NCBI GenBank assembly: GCA_007693385.1 | Contig: REDR01000131.1 | Coordinates: 1 to 64,000, forward strand | Direction of reading: 5' to 3' | DNA from: Anaerolineaceae bacterium | Lineage (GTDB): Bacteria; Chloroflexota; Anaerolineae; Aggregatilineales; Phototrophicaceae | Length of the DNA stretch: 64,000 bases | In this document: piece by piece, positions 16,661 to 25,735 of the stretch | Layout: every line of letters begins with the position of its first letter | Position numbering within the stretch: the stretch's first letter is position 1 | Notes under the pieces: generated by a model | The model's database searches: none | Told to the model about the DNA's origin: nothing | Seen by the model: the letters and a program-made list of their open reading frames with translations, nothing else | Made by a program: the position numbers and the translations under genes

Positions 16661-17614
16661 ATGTCAGAAGCACAAGCGGAAGAACAACGGCTGATCGCCG
16701 GTGTGCGTTTTACCAAAATCGGTAAACTTTATCACTTCGATTATAGCGCTTATCCCGAGCTTAAAGCGGGTGACTATGTAATTGTGGAAACCGGACGCGG
16801 GCGCAATATGGGGCAGGTGATGGGCTTCACGCCTGCGGAGAATGGCAAGCAGGACTATAAACCAATTTTGCGTCCGGCCACCCCGCGCGATCTGTTATTG
16901 CGCCAGCAGTGGGAAGAGAAACAACCGGAAGCGCTGGTCATCTGTCGTGAGAAGGCGCAACAGGTCGGCAATTACGAAGAGGTGAAGTTCATCGCGGCGC
17001 AATACAACTATGACGGCTCTCTGCTGACGTTTTTGTATTCCGCCGAGCAAAAAATCAATATCGGCTCGCTGTGGAATCAACTCAAGCGCGAGTTCAAAGC
17101 CCGCGTGGAGATGCGGCAAATCGGCCCGCGTGACGTGGCGAAAGTGCTGGGTGGCTTCGGCGCGTGCGGCGAATTGCGCTGTTGCTCGACGTTCCTCACC
17201 GACTTCAGCCCGATCTCGATCAAGATGGCGAAAGTACAGGGCATCTCGCTGAATCCGTCGGAGATTACCGGCATGTGCGGGCGTTTGCGTTGCTGTCTGG
17301 TGTACGAATACGAGCAATACGTCGAAGCACGCAAGCGGCTACCCAAGCGCAATAAACGCATCGGGACGCCGTTGGGCGTCGGCAAGGTGATTGACGTGCA
17401 ACCGTTGGCCGATACCGTCACCGTCTACGTCGAAGAAGAAGGGCGGCATACCTTCCACCGCGAAGACCTTGTGCCACTCGAAGAACTGGAAGCGCTCCAG
17501 CGCAAGGCGAAAGAGCCGTGCAGTAAACACGGTGATGAGCCGTGCGATTGTGGCAAGAAGCCCGGCGAGCGTATGGCCGACAAGATTGATACCGATGACG
17601 ATGACGACCAATGA
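16661..17614 (+). CDS. PSP1-domain (RicT/YaaT-type) protein
   Basis: 317 residues. The PSP1 C-terminal domain is clear: YNYDGSLLTFLYSAEQKINIGSLWNQL, then QIGPRDVAKVLGGFGACGELRCC and ITGMCGRLRCCLVYEYEQY. The conserved Cys residues match RicT, which in Bacillus works with YlbF/YmcA and carries FeS clusters to influence RNase Y activity. The C-terminal extension has further Cys residues (EPCSKHGDEPCDCGK) and an Asp tail. AAGGAAA precedes ATG 16661, and the track's 22 extra residues are leader. The two amidohydrolase genes follow 18 bp downstream. Confidence 0.88.
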   Translation: MSEAQAEEQRLIAGVRFTKIGKLYHFDYSAYPELKAGDYVIVETGRGRNMGQVMGFTPAENGKQDYKPILRPATPRDLLLRQQWEEKQPEALVICREKAQQVGNYEEVKFIAAQYNYDGSLLTFLYSAEQKINIGSLWNQLKREFKARVEMRQIGPRDVAKVLGGFGACGELRCCSTFLTDFSPISIKMAKVQGISLNPSEITGMCGRLRCCLVYEYEQYVEARKRLPKRNKRIGTPLGVGKVIDVQPLADTVTVYVEEEGRHTFHREDLVPLEELEALQRKAKEPCSKHGDEPCDCGKKPGERMADKIDTDDDDDQ

Positions 17615-17632
17615 TGAAGAGAGGTCTTGAGC

Positions 17633-18811
17633 GTGAGCACAATCGACTATAAAGCGGCGGCGGGCGCATTGCATGATGATCTGGTGACGATGCGCCGTGA
17701 CCTGCACCGCCATCCGGAAATCGCCTTTCAAGAAGTGCGAACCGCCGCCATCATCGCCGAGAAGTTGAGCGGATTGGGCTTTGAAGTGCAGACCGGCGTC
17801 GGCAAGACCGGCGTCGTCGCCGTGCTAGAAGGCGCGGCGGACGGGCGGACGGTATTATGGCGAGCCGACATGGACGCGCTTCCGGTGCAGGAGGAGAATC
17901 AGACCGATTACGTCTCGACGGTTAGCGGACGGATGCACGCTTGCGGCCATGATGGGCATGTCAGCATCGCGCTGGGCATCGCCCGCCTGCTGGCGGAACA
18001 CCGCGATAGCTTGAAAGGCCGCGTTAAGTTCGTGTTTCAGCCCGCCGAAGAGATCGTCGCGGGCGCACAGGCCATGATCGCCGATGGCGTGCTGGACGCG
18101 CCGCGCCCCGATGTCAGTCTCGGCCTGCACCTGTGGAATGAGTTGCCGGTGGGGACGGTGGGGGTCACGGATGGCGCGGTGATGGCCGCCTCGTCTAACC
18201 TGATAATCCGCATCAGTGGCAAGGGCGGGCACGCCGCCATGCCGCACCGCACCGCCGATCCGGTGGTGTGTGCCGCGCAGATTATCTCCGCGTTGCAGAC
18301 TATCGTCAGCCGCAACGTTGATCCGGCACAGACCGCCGTCGTCAGCATCACGCAGTTGAAGGGGAGCAACGCCGACAACATCATACCGGAATGTGTGGAA
18401 CTGGGCGGTTCGCTCCGCGCCTATTCGCTCGACATCCGCGATCACAGCGCCCGCCGCATCCACGAAATCGCCGAATCGATCAGTCAGGCGATGGGTTGCA
18501 CGGCGGAAGTCAAATTGCGGCATGGCACGATTCCGGTCATCAATTCTGCGGAGGTGACCGCACAACTGCGCGAGACGTTCGCGGAGGTGGTCGGCGCGTC
18601 GGCGATCAACACCGATTTCCGCACGATGGCCTCTGAGGATATGTCGTTTTTCATGGACGGCATCCCGGGCGCTTATTTCTTCGTCGGCTCGGCCAACTCT
18701 GCGAAAGGTCTGGACTATCCGCACCATCACGCCCGCTTTGACATCGACGAAGAATCGTTAGCGTTGGGCGTGGCGCTGGGGGCGGCGGCCATCGGCAGTT
18801 ACCTATTTTGA
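17633..18811 (+). CDS. M20D family amidohydrolase
   Basis: 392 residues. Metal-binding motifs of the IAA-amino acid hydrolase/N-acyl-amino acid hydrolase subfamily are complete: MHACGHDGH, FVFQPAEE, GLHLWN, GHAAMPHRT and the C-terminal YPHHHARFDIDE. Such enzymes release amino acids from N-acyl or peptide-like conjugates in the cytoplasm; the substrate is not evident. I prefer GTG 17633, 8 bases after GAGAGG, over TTG 17627. It is followed at once by a close paralogue on the same strand, so this is a tandem duplication. Confidence 0.9.
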   Translation: MSTIDYKAAAGALHDDLVTMRRDLHRHPEIAFQEVRTAAIIAEKLSGLGFEVQTGVGKTGVVAVLEGAADGRTVLWRADMDALPVQEENQTDYVSTVSGRMHACGHDGHVSIALGIARLLAEHRDSLKGRVKFVFQPAEEIVAGAQAMIADGVLDAPRPDVSLGLHLWNELPVGTVGVTDGAVMAASSNLIIRISGKGGHAAMPHRTADPVVCAAQIISALQTIVSRNVDPAQTAVVSITQLKGSNADNIIPECVELGGSLRAYSLDIRDHSARRIHEIAESISQAMGCTAEVKLRHGTIPVINSAEVTAQLRETFAEVVGASAINTDFRTMASEDMSFFMDGIPGAYFFVGSANSAKGLDYPHHHARFDIDEESLALGVALGAAAIGSYLF

Positions 18812-18854
18812 CGGGCGGGCGTGATGGCTCGCATGACAAGAGATTGACAGTTAC

Positions 18855-20036
18855 ATGATGGACTATCGAGCAGAAGCGCAAGCATTGCGGGAACGGCTGG
18901 TCGCGTGGCGGCGGGATTTTCACCGCCATCCAGAAGTCGGCTATGAGGTGCATCGCACGGCGGGCATCATCGCTGATGTGTTGCGGGGGCTGGGGTTGGA
19001 AGTGCAGACCGGCGTCGGGCAGACCGGCGTCGTCGGCATATTAGAAGGCGCGGCGGATGGCGACACGGTGTTATGGCGCTCCGATATGGATGCGCTCCCC
19101 ATTCAGGAGGAGAACGACACCGATTATGTCTCGTCTTACGCGGGCAAGATGCACGCTTGCGGCCACGATGGGCACATGGCGATTGCGCTGGGCGCGGCGA
19201 CTTTGCTCAGCCAACAGCGTGAGCACATCAAAGGGCGCGTGAAGTTCGTCTTCCAACCGGCGGAGGAGATGGGCGCGGGCGGGGCGCTGGCGATGATCCG
19301 CGATGGCGTGCTGGACGATCCGGAGCCGGATGTCAGCTTCGGCCTGCACCTGTGGAATACGCTCCCGTTGGGGCAGGTGGGCATCAGTTCCGGCGCGATT
19401 ATGGCCGGTTCGTCGTTCTTCAATCTGCGCGTGCGCGGGTTGGCCGGTCACGCCGCCATGCCGCACACCACGATTGATCCGGTGGCGTGCGCCGGTCAGT
19501 TGATTTCTGCGTTGCATACGATCGTCGGGCGCAAGATGGACGCGATGGCGGGCGCGGTGGTGCTATCGGTTACGTCGGTGGAAACTAGCAGTCACGCCTA
19601 CAACGCCATCCCCGCTTATGTCACCATCGGCGGCACGTTTCGCTCCTTCAATGCGTACACCAGCGAGATGCTAGAGCAACATATCCGTTCGGTGGCGGTT
19701 TCGGTGTGTGAGTCGGTGGGCTGTGAAGTTGACATTCACATTCGCCACCCGAATATACCGGTGGTCAATGATGCCGGTGTGGTGCGGCGCTTGCGGCGGG
19801 CGTTCGCGCAGATCGTCGGTGCGGATCATATCGTTGACGAGCGCACGATGGCGTCAGAAGACATCGCCTATATTCTGGAAGATGTGCCGGGCGCTTATTT
19901 CTTTCTGGGCACGGCGAATCCGGCTAAAGGGCTGACTTACGCGCACCATCACCCGCGCTATGATTTCGATGAAGACGCGCTGGCGACAGGGGTCGCGCTG
20001 GCCTGCCGCGCCATCGGCGATTACGTGTTTGATTAA
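18855..20036 (+). CDS. M20D family amidohydrolase (tandem paralogue)
   Basis: 393 residues, clearly homologous to the upstream gene along its whole length (WRSDMDALPIQEENDTDYVSS, MHACGHDGHMAIALGAA, FVFQPAEEMGAGG, GHAAMPHTTIDP, YAHHHPRYDFDED). All metal ligands are retained in both copies. Differences cluster in the lid/dimerisation domain (residues about 190-300), which might give separate substrate ranges. There is no clear Shine-Dalgarno site. The bases before the ATG (TTGACAGTTACATGATGG) nearly match those before aspartate kinase. ATG 18858 is an equal alternative start. Confidence 0.9.
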   Translation: MMDYRAEAQALRERLVAWRRDFHRHPEVGYEVHRTAGIIADVLRGLGLEVQTGVGQTGVVGILEGAADGDTVLWRSDMDALPIQEENDTDYVSSYAGKMHACGHDGHMAIALGAATLLSQQREHIKGRVKFVFQPAEEMGAGGALAMIRDGVLDDPEPDVSFGLHLWNTLPLGQVGISSGAIMAGSSFFNLRVRGLAGHAAMPHTTIDPVACAGQLISALHTIVGRKMDAMAGAVVLSVTSVETSSHAYNAIPAYVTIGGTFRSFNAYTSEMLEQHIRSVAVSVCESVGCEVDIHIRHPNIPVVNDAGVVRRLRRAFAQIVGADHIVDERTMASEDIAYILEDVPGAYFFLGTANPAKGLTYAHHHPRYDFDEDALATGVALACRAIGDYVFD

Positions 20037-20082
20037 TCGTTCGCCGCACGATGAGCGATGAGATGTACGGAAAGACGGGTGA

Positions 20083-20730
20083 ATGATGGACAATCGCAAT
20101 CTGGTTTTGCAGTGGGAGACAGGCGCGGGTTGGCTGATCTTATCCGGTGGCCCGGACGCGCTGAGCGACATCCGCGCCGAAGCGCTCAGCCGCATGATTC
20201 CCGACGGCGAGATTATCTATATCGGCGTCGATGAATCAGCGGCGGATGATCTGATCGAGGATATGGGCGAATTGGGCGCGACGACGGGCTTTCTGGTTAA
20301 TGTGCTGATTGAGGACGATGACAGCATCGCCGCGCATCTATCCAACGCGGCACTGGTGGTCATACCGGCGGAGATCGACCCGCGTGATCTGTTTTCGGTC
20401 TTGCAGGGGGCGGCGATCAAAGCGATCCGCGAGGCGTACCAGCGCGGCACGGTGATTCTCGTAGAAGGGGACTCCAGCGCAGTATTCGGCCATTTATATG
20501 TTGTGGATGGCGTCGGCTATGAGGGCTTCGGCTGGTTGCAGGGCGCTTTGATCGTACCGCGTGTGACCAGCATCAACGATTCGGCTGTGGCGCAGGATGT
20601 CTTGACCGCTAACGCCGCCGGAATCGCGGTGGGCGTCGGGGTGGGTTCGGCGCTGGCGCTCGGCCCGCAGGGGCAGGTCGAAACGTGGGGGCGCGGTGAG
20701 GTGACTGTGGCGCTGGGACGCGGCTCGTAA
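20083..20730 (+). CDS. Peptidase S51/cyanophycinase-like protein, divergent
   Basis: 215 residues. I do not see a close family match, but the order of motifs follows the cyanophycinase/S51 (class I amidotransferase-like) fold: LILSGGPDALSDI, a segment like IYIGVDES, SNAALVVIPAEID, then IREAYQRGTVILVEGDSSAVFG where family members carry GTSAGA. It ends with EGFGWLQGALIVPR and AVGVGVGSALALGPQGQVETWGRGEVTV, which resembles the usual GIGIDE-TAL..G.G.V ending. The nucleophile motif is altered, so peptidase activity is uncertain. It follows the two M20D genes on the same strand, with 46 bp between. Confidence 0.55.
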   Translation: MMDNRNLVLQWETGAGWLILSGGPDALSDIRAEALSRMIPDGEIIYIGVDESAADDLIEDMGELGATTGFLVNVLIEDDDSIAAHLSNAALVVIPAEIDPRDLFSVLQGAAIKAIREAYQRGTVILVEGDSSAVFGHLYVVDGVGYEGFGWLQGALIVPRVTSINDSAVAQDVLTANAAGIAVGVGVGSALALGPQGQVETWGRGEVTVALGRGS

Positions 20731-20754
20731 CGGCGCGTCCGGTTTGTCGTCGCA

Positions 20755-20783
20755 TTGACAAAGGCGGGCGACATTGCTATGCT
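20755..20783 (+). promoter_or_regulatory. Promoter of aspartate kinase
   Basis: A perfect -35 TTGACA, a 17-base spacer and -10 TATGCT lie about 62 bases before the ATG. The aro operon promoter has the same two hexamers and the same spacing. Confidence 0.8.
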
Positions 20784-20844
20784 GAAATCCGCTTCAATCT
20801 GGCTTTATAACACAATGACAATCTAAAGAATTGACTGTTACATC

Positions 20845-22242
20845 ATGGGCACATTGGTGATGAAGTTCGGCGGCGTCTCCGTCGCTACGACCACCGCGTT
20901 GACGCAGGTCATCAGCATCGTTTTGCAGGAAAAAGAACGCTGGCAACGGCTAATCGTCGTCGCTTCCGCGCTGGAAGGCGTGACCGATGCGCTGATCGAA
21001 GCCGCACGGCTGGCACAACTGAGCAATCAACGCGGCTATCGGCGCATCGTCGCCACGATACGCACGCGCCATTTAGCGCTGGTGGAGCAATTGCCATTGA
21101 GCGCCGACGAGCGCAACGCGCTCAACGCCGATATTGACCAGCTTCTATTCGAGATGCTCGACGTGTGTCAGGCGCTTTCTGATGCGCTGGAAGATCGCTT
21201 TTTGACCGAGAAAATGGATGCGATCATCGGCGTCGGCGAACGGTTGTCAGCGCGGATCATCGCGGCGCTATTGCGCGAGAACGACCTGCGCGGCGTCGCC
21301 ATCGAGTCGATGAACCTACTGGTCACCGATGACATCTTCGGCAACGCGACGCCCGACATACAGGCCACCCGCGCCCGCGTCGAGCGCGACCTGTTGCCGA
21401 TGCTGGAACGCGACATCATACCGGTGATTACCGGCTTCGTCGGCGGCACGGTGAGCGGCAAGCCGACCACCGTCGGGCGCGGCGGTAGCGATTACACCGC
21501 CTCCGTGTTGGCGGCGTGTGCTGGCGCGGATGAGGTGTGGATGTGGACGAGCGTTGACGGCATGATGTCGGCGGATCCCGGCGACGTAGAAGCGGCGCGG
21601 GTGATCCCGGCGATGTCTTACGAAGAAGTGGCGGAACTGGCCTATTTCGGTGCGCGTATTTTGCACGCCCGCATGGTACAGCCGCTACGCGATTATGGCA
21701 TCCCGCTACGCATCAAGAACGTGTTCAAGCCACAACAGACCGGCACATTCGTCCATCACAGCGCGGCGGGTGACCAGATCAAAGCGGTCACGTCAATCGG
21801 TGGGCTAGGTTTGCGGACGGCGGAACCCACTACCTTGACCGCCATCTCCAAGCTGGTCAACCGCGTTTTCACTGAGGTGATTGGCACATCGGCGGACGTG
21901 ATGCTGTCGGCGCAGTCGTCGTCGGCCACATTCTTGAGTGTGATCGTGCCGACTAGCGCCGGACTGGATGCGACACGCTCGCTACAATCCGCCCTGCGCC
22001 ACGCGCTCAAACAGCATCCAGAGGTCGGCGCGTGGACGGTTGAGCCGATCAGCGTGATAACCGCCGTCGCCGCCGGAATCAACCGCCAGCCGCGTTTGTT
22101 GTCGCGCCTGTTCTTCGCGCTGGATGATGCGCCGTTGTTGGCTGTCGCGCAGGGGCCATCCCATTGTAGTCTGTCGGTGGTCGTGGCGAGAGATGACGCC
22201 GACGCCGCGCTACAGCGCATCCATCAGCACATCATCGGTTAA
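20845..22242 (+). CDS. lysC: Aspartate kinase
   Basis: 465 residues, close to monofunctional ThrA/LysC-type kinases. MKFGGVSVA opens the kinase domain (the usual motif is KFGGTSV, so T is V here). DDIFGNATPD, VGRGGSDYTASVLAA, the substrate loop TSVDGMMSADPGDV and YFGARILHARMVQPL follow. Two C-terminal ACT domains (about 310-465) should sense Lys or Thr. It phosphorylates Asp for Lys, Thr, Met and diaminopimelate synthesis. It has its own strong promoter but no clear Shine-Dalgarno sequence. It ends convergent with glnA, 23 bp apart. Confidence 0.93.
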   Translation: MGTLVMKFGGVSVATTTALTQVISIVLQEKERWQRLIVVASALEGVTDALIEAARLAQLSNQRGYRRIVATIRTRHLALVEQLPLSADERNALNADIDQLLFEMLDVCQALSDALEDRFLTEKMDAIIGVGERLSARIIAALLRENDLRGVAIESMNLLVTDDIFGNATPDIQATRARVERDLLPMLERDIIPVITGFVGGTVSGKPTTVGRGGSDYTASVLAACAGADEVWMWTSVDGMMSADPGDVEAARVIPAMSYEEVAELAYFGARILHARMVQPLRDYGIPLRIKNVFKPQQTGTFVHHSAAGDQIKAVTSIGGLGLRTAEPTTLTAISKLVNRVFTEVIGTSADVMLSAQSSSATFLSVIVPTSAGLDATRSLQSALRHALKQHPEVGAWTVEPISVITAVAAGINRQPRLLSRLFFALDDAPLLAVAQGPSHCSLSVVVARDDADAALQRIHQHIIG

Positions 22243-22265
22243 CTGATCTATCGGCCTGACGGGTG

Positions 22266-23597
22266 CTAGTATTTGCCTAAATATTGATCCAGTTCCCAGC
22301 GCGTCACGATCTGGTTATACTGGTCGAATTCTTGCTGTTTGGCTTCAAGGAAGCGGTCACTGATGTACGGGCCGAGCGCGTCCAGAATGACATCATCTTC
22401 GCGCAGGGCGTCCAGCGCATCGCCGAGCGTGGTCGGCAGGTGCGCCGCGTTGCGTAGTCGGCTTCGCTTCTGGCCGAGAATCGTCTCCTCGAACGGCTCT
22501 TGTAACGTCATCTTCTGCTGAATGCCGTCCAGACCGGCCTTGAGCATGACCGCAATCGCCAGATATGGGTTACAACTGGGATCAGGACAGCGCAATTCAA
22601 GCCGCGTGTGGTCTTCGCGTCCGGGTTGCGGGCGCGGCACGCGGATCAGCGCGGCGCGGTTGACGTGCGCCCATGTGACGTAAGTTGGCGCTTCAAAGCT
22701 CTTGCCCAGTCGCTTATACGAATTGACCAGAGGCGCTAAGATGGCGGTCATGGCGCGGGCGTGGTGTAGCTGTCCGGCCAGAAAATAGCGGGCGATGTCG
22801 GATAGCCCGTATTCTTGCTCGCTATCGCTGAATATGTTGTCGTCGGTGTGGATGTCGTGCAGGCTTTGATGCGTGTGCAAACCGGAGCCGGGCTGATCCG
22901 TGATCGGGCGTGGCATGAACGTGCAGAATAGGCCGTGTTGTTGCGCGACGGTCTTGATAGCGACGCGGGCGGTCAGCATGGCGTCGGCGATGGTCAGCGC
23001 GTCGTCGTAGGCGAATTCAAATTCGTGCTGGCCTCTGGCGATCTCCGAGTGAATCGCGTGCGTGCGGATGTCCAGCGCATCCATCACGCGCACCATCTGC
23101 CGCCGGATGTTCTGCATCGGCTCCGGCGGCATATCAAAATAGCTAGCTTCTTCCGTCGGTTCGACGCCCTGCTGACCATTCTCGCGCCGCCGGAACAAGA
23201 AGAACTCCATCTCCATACCGACTTTGAAGCGATAACCGGCTTCTTCTGCCTGCTTGATGACGCGGATTAGCGCGTTGCGCGGATCACCGATGAATGGCTC
23301 GCCCTGCGTGTTGTGCGCGTTACAGATCAAGCGGGCGGTGCGCGTCTCGCCCGCGCTCCATGGGAGCAGGCGGAATGTATTCAGGTCGGGGTGTAGCTCC
23401 ATATCGCTTTCAGCGACGCGGGCAAAGCCGTCAATCGAAGAGCCGTCGAAGTGCGAACCGTGCGCGATGACGCCTTCTAGCTGGCTGGCGGGGATGGTGA
23501 CGCTCTTCACGATGCCGAGAATATCGGTAAACCACAGATCAATGAATTGCACGCCTTCGCGCTCGATGGTCTGTAAGATGGCTGTTTGCTGGCTCAT
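22266..23597 (-). CDS. glnA: Glutamine synthetase type I
   Basis: 443 residues. It makes Gln from Glu, ammonia and ATP. The beta-grasp part holds HFDGSSIDGFARVAESDMELHPD. The catalytic domain has KVGMEMEFFLF, the GSGLHTHQSL metal/ATP loop, APLVNSYKRLGKSFEAP and RLELRCPDPSCNPYLAIAVML. The length and the lack of an evident adenylylation Tyr loop fit the shorter GSI-alpha-like group. The start is at ATG 23597 (MSQQTAIL), with GGAGG 11 bases upstream. It lies 107 bp downstream of aroQ on the same strand. A TAAAAT box in that gap could be its own -10. Confidence 0.93.
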   Translation of the reverse strand: MSQQTAILQTIEREGVQFIDLWFTDILGIVKSVTIPASQLEGVIAHGSHFDGSSIDGFARVAESDMELHPDLNTFRLLPWSAGETRTARLICNAHNTQGEPFIGDPRNALIRVIKQAEEAGYRFKVGMEMEFFLFRRRENGQQGVEPTEEASYFDMPPEPMQNIRRQMVRVMDALDIRTHAIHSEIARGQHEFEFAYDDALTIADAMLTARVAIKTVAQQHGLFCTFMPRPITDQPGSGLHTHQSLHDIHTDDNIFSDSEQEYGLSDIARYFLAGQLHHARAMTAILAPLVNSYKRLGKSFEAPTYVTWAHVNRAALIRVPRPQPGREDHTRLELRCPDPSCNPYLAIAVMLKAGLDGIQQKMTLQEPFEETILGQKRSRLRNAAHLPTTLGDALDALREDDVILDALGPYISDRFLEAKQQEFDQYNQIVTRWELDQYLGKY

Positions 23598-23704
23598 GGG
23601 GTCACATGCCTCCGCTTTTTGCTCGCTGATAAACACGCCCTCATTTTACCGGATAGATGGCCGTCGGGATGTTGGCGGATTGCGCCAAGAATGCTGACGC
23701 GCTT

Positions 23705-24175
23705 TTAGTCAGATTGCGACAACGGCGCGGCGGGGATGATCTTGAAGTGGCGCAACAGCGCATCCAGCCCCAGTAGATAGCCGTGCCAACCAAACCCGCT
23801 AATCTGTCCCAGACACGCACCGGCCAGCATCGAATGATGGCGGAACGATTCGCGGGCGTGGATGTTGCTCAGATGTACCTCGACGACGGGAATCGCTATC
23901 GCGCTGATCGCGTCGCGCAGGGCGACGGATGTATGCGTGAATCCGCCCGGATTGAACACCACGCCATCCGCCCAATTGCGCGAGACGTGCAACATATCAA
24001 TCAATTCGCCCTCGTGATTGCTCTGGCCGCTACGCAATTCGACGCGGTGCGGCCTGACGTGGGCGATGCACGCCGCGCTGATGTCTTCCAGCGTCATGTG
24101 GCCGTATACGTCCGGCTCGCGTGTCCCCAGCAGGTTCAGGTTAGGCCCGTTCAACAGGAAGAATTTTTTGCTCAT
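23705..24175 (-). CDS. aroQ: 3-dehydroquinate dehydratase, type II
   Basis: 156 residues, standard for the dodecameric type II enzyme. [20 protein letters not shown] carries the conserved Asn and Arg, and the catalytic Tyr is in [18 protein letters not shown] and [18 protein letters not shown] complete the active site. It removes water from 3-dehydroquinate, step 3 of the shikimate pathway. ATG 24175 has AAAAGGGG upstream and is preferred over ATG 24199. It is the last gene of the aro operon, 28 bp after aroB. Confidence 0.95.
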   Translation of the reverse strand: MSKKFFLLNGPNLNLLGTREPDVYGHMTLEDISAACIAHVRPHRVELRSGQSNHEGELIDMLHVSRNWADGVVFNPGGFTHTSVALRDAISAIAIPVVEVHLSNIHARESFRHHSMLAGACLGQISGFGWHGYLLGLDALLRHFKIIPAAPLSQSD

Positions 24176-24203
24176 ATCCGCGCCCCTTTTCGTATTCATC
24201 GCA

Positions 24204-25241
24204 TTATCGCAGACCGTCTAGCACATCAATCACCGCATCTTTGCTGACATTTTCCATGATAAGCGGTTGGCCGATACCGCGCAACAACACGAAGCGATTC
24301 ACCCCGCTTTGCCACTTCTTATCGGCGCTCATCGCCGCCCACAGCGCCGCCGACTCCAGCCCATCAATCCGCGTCGGTAGGCCGATTTGACGCAATAGCC
24401 CGTCCACGCTATCGACCAGCCGCGCATCACACAGATTCAGCGCGTGCGACAGTCGCGCCGCCGCCAGCAGGCCAACGCCCACCGCTTGCCCGTGCGCCCA
24501 TGCGTAGCCGCTGACCTGTTCGATAGCGTGCGCGAACGTGTGGCCGAGATTGAGGTGAGCGCGTTCGCCGCGCTCGTAGGGGTCGCGCTGGACGACGGCG
24601 ATCTTGACCGCTACCGCCCGCTTGACCAGTTCGACGGCGCGTTCGCGGGTCAGCGCCGCCGGATCGAGTAGGGCGGGGTCGGCGATCAACCCGTGCTTGA
24701 CTACTTCCGCCAGTCCGTTCACCCATTCGACATCGGGCAGGGTGTGCAGGGTGTCAGTGTCGATGAGAACCGCGTCCGGTTGCTTGAACGCGCCCGCCAG
24801 ATTCTTTCCGGCGGGCAGATCAACGCCGACTTTGCCGCCCACGCTGGAATCGACCATCGCCAATAGCGAAGTCGGCGCTTGCACCAGCCGCACGCCGCGC
24901 ATATAGGTCGCCGCCACGAATCCGGCGGTATCGCCGACCACGCCACCGCCCAGCGCGATCACCGTGCTAGCGCGATCCGCGCCCCGCGCCACCATCTGCG
25001 CGTACAGATCGGCGACGGTATCCAGCGTCTTGTACGCTTCGCCGTCGCGCATCAGCAACAATGGCGCGTGCAGGGCTTCGGCCAGCGCTGATGCGTGCAA
25101 TGGCGCGATGGTGTCGTTAGAGACGACCACCGGCTGGCGGATGCCGAAGCGTCCCGGATCAGCGATGACGGCTTCGTATAGTCCGGCTTCGATGTGGATG
25201 TCATAACCATTCTGCGGCGTGGTTACAGGCAAGACCGCCAT
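24204..25241 (-). CDS. aroB: 3-dehydroquinate synthase
   Basis: 345 residues. The NAD-binding [20 protein letters not shown] and the substrate/metal region [22 protein letters not shown] are both intact, as are the metal ligands in EVVKHGLI and the [12 protein letters not shown] motif. It cyclises DAHP to 3-dehydroquinate, step 2 of the pathway. Its start lies within the last 19 bp of aroK, so coupled translation is likely. Confidence 0.96.
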   Translation of the reverse strand: MAVLPVTTPQNGYDIHIEAGLYEAVIADPGRFGIRQPVVVSNDTIAPLHASALAEALHAPLLLMRDGEAYKTLDTVADLYAQMVARGADRASTVIALGGGVVGDTAGFVAATYMRGVRLVQAPTSLLAMVDSSVGGKVGVDLPAGKNLAGAFKQPDAVLIDTDTLHTLPDVEWVNGLAEVVKHGLIADPALLDPAALTRERAVELVKRAVAVKIAVVQRDPYERGERAHLNLGHTFAHAIEQVSGYAWAHGQAVGVGLLAAARLSHALNLCDARLVDSVDGLLRQIGLPTRIDGLESAALWAAMSADKKWQSGVNRFVLLRGIGQPLIMENVSKDAVIDVLDGLR

Positions 25242-25735
25242 AACGTGATGACCTCCTCCGCGACCTCTTCCGGTGATTTGTCGCCGGTGTCGATTTTCTG
25301 CTCGATTGCCTCATAGATTGGACGCCGCGATTCATACAGCGCCCGCCAATCCGCCGCTAACGGGCGGCCACTCTCGCCCGCGATGCGCTCCGCGATGACA
25401 TCCGGCGCGGCCTGCAAGCAGATCACCACCCCTGACGATTCCAGCAGATGGCGGTTGGCCGCGTTCATCAACATGCCGCCACCGGTGGCGATGACCAGCC
25501 CGGAACGTGCCGCAAGACCTTGCGCGACTTCCGCTTCTAACTGCCGGAAGGCGGCCTCGCCGCGTTCGGCGAAGATTTGCGCGATGCTGAGGCCGGTCTG
25601 CTCGCTGATGGCGGTGTCGGTGTCGATGAATTCCCGCCCCAGTCGTTCCGCGACGATCTCGCCGACGGTGGTCTTGCCCGCGCCCATGAATCCGGCCAGT
25701 ATGATATTGTCATGGCTGGTATGGGTATCAGACAT
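25223..25735 (-). CDS. aroK: Shikimate kinase
   Basis: 170 residues. The P-loop is GFMGAGKTTVG; the shikimate-binding DTDTAISEQTG and ATGGGMLM follow, then the adenine-side Arg motif ESRRPIYE. It phosphorylates shikimate at O3. The start was moved from the track's 25819 to ATG 25735, where the kinase fold begins. That gives an 8-bp overlap with the end of aroC, and 19 bp overlap with aroB downstream. Confidence 0.95.
   Translation of the reverse strand: MSDTHTSHDNIILAGFMGAGKTTVGEIVAERLGREFIDTDTAISEQTGLSIAQIFAERGEAAFRQLEAEVAQGLAARSGLVIATGGGMLMNAANRHLLESSGVVICLQAAPDVIAERIAGESGRPLAADWRALYESRRPIYEAIEQKIDTGDKSPEEVAEEVITLWRSCL

Noticed and set aside
17855-18730. 291-residue minus-strand ORF
   Set aside because: It is the antisense shadow of the first M20D gene, with the same composition bias.
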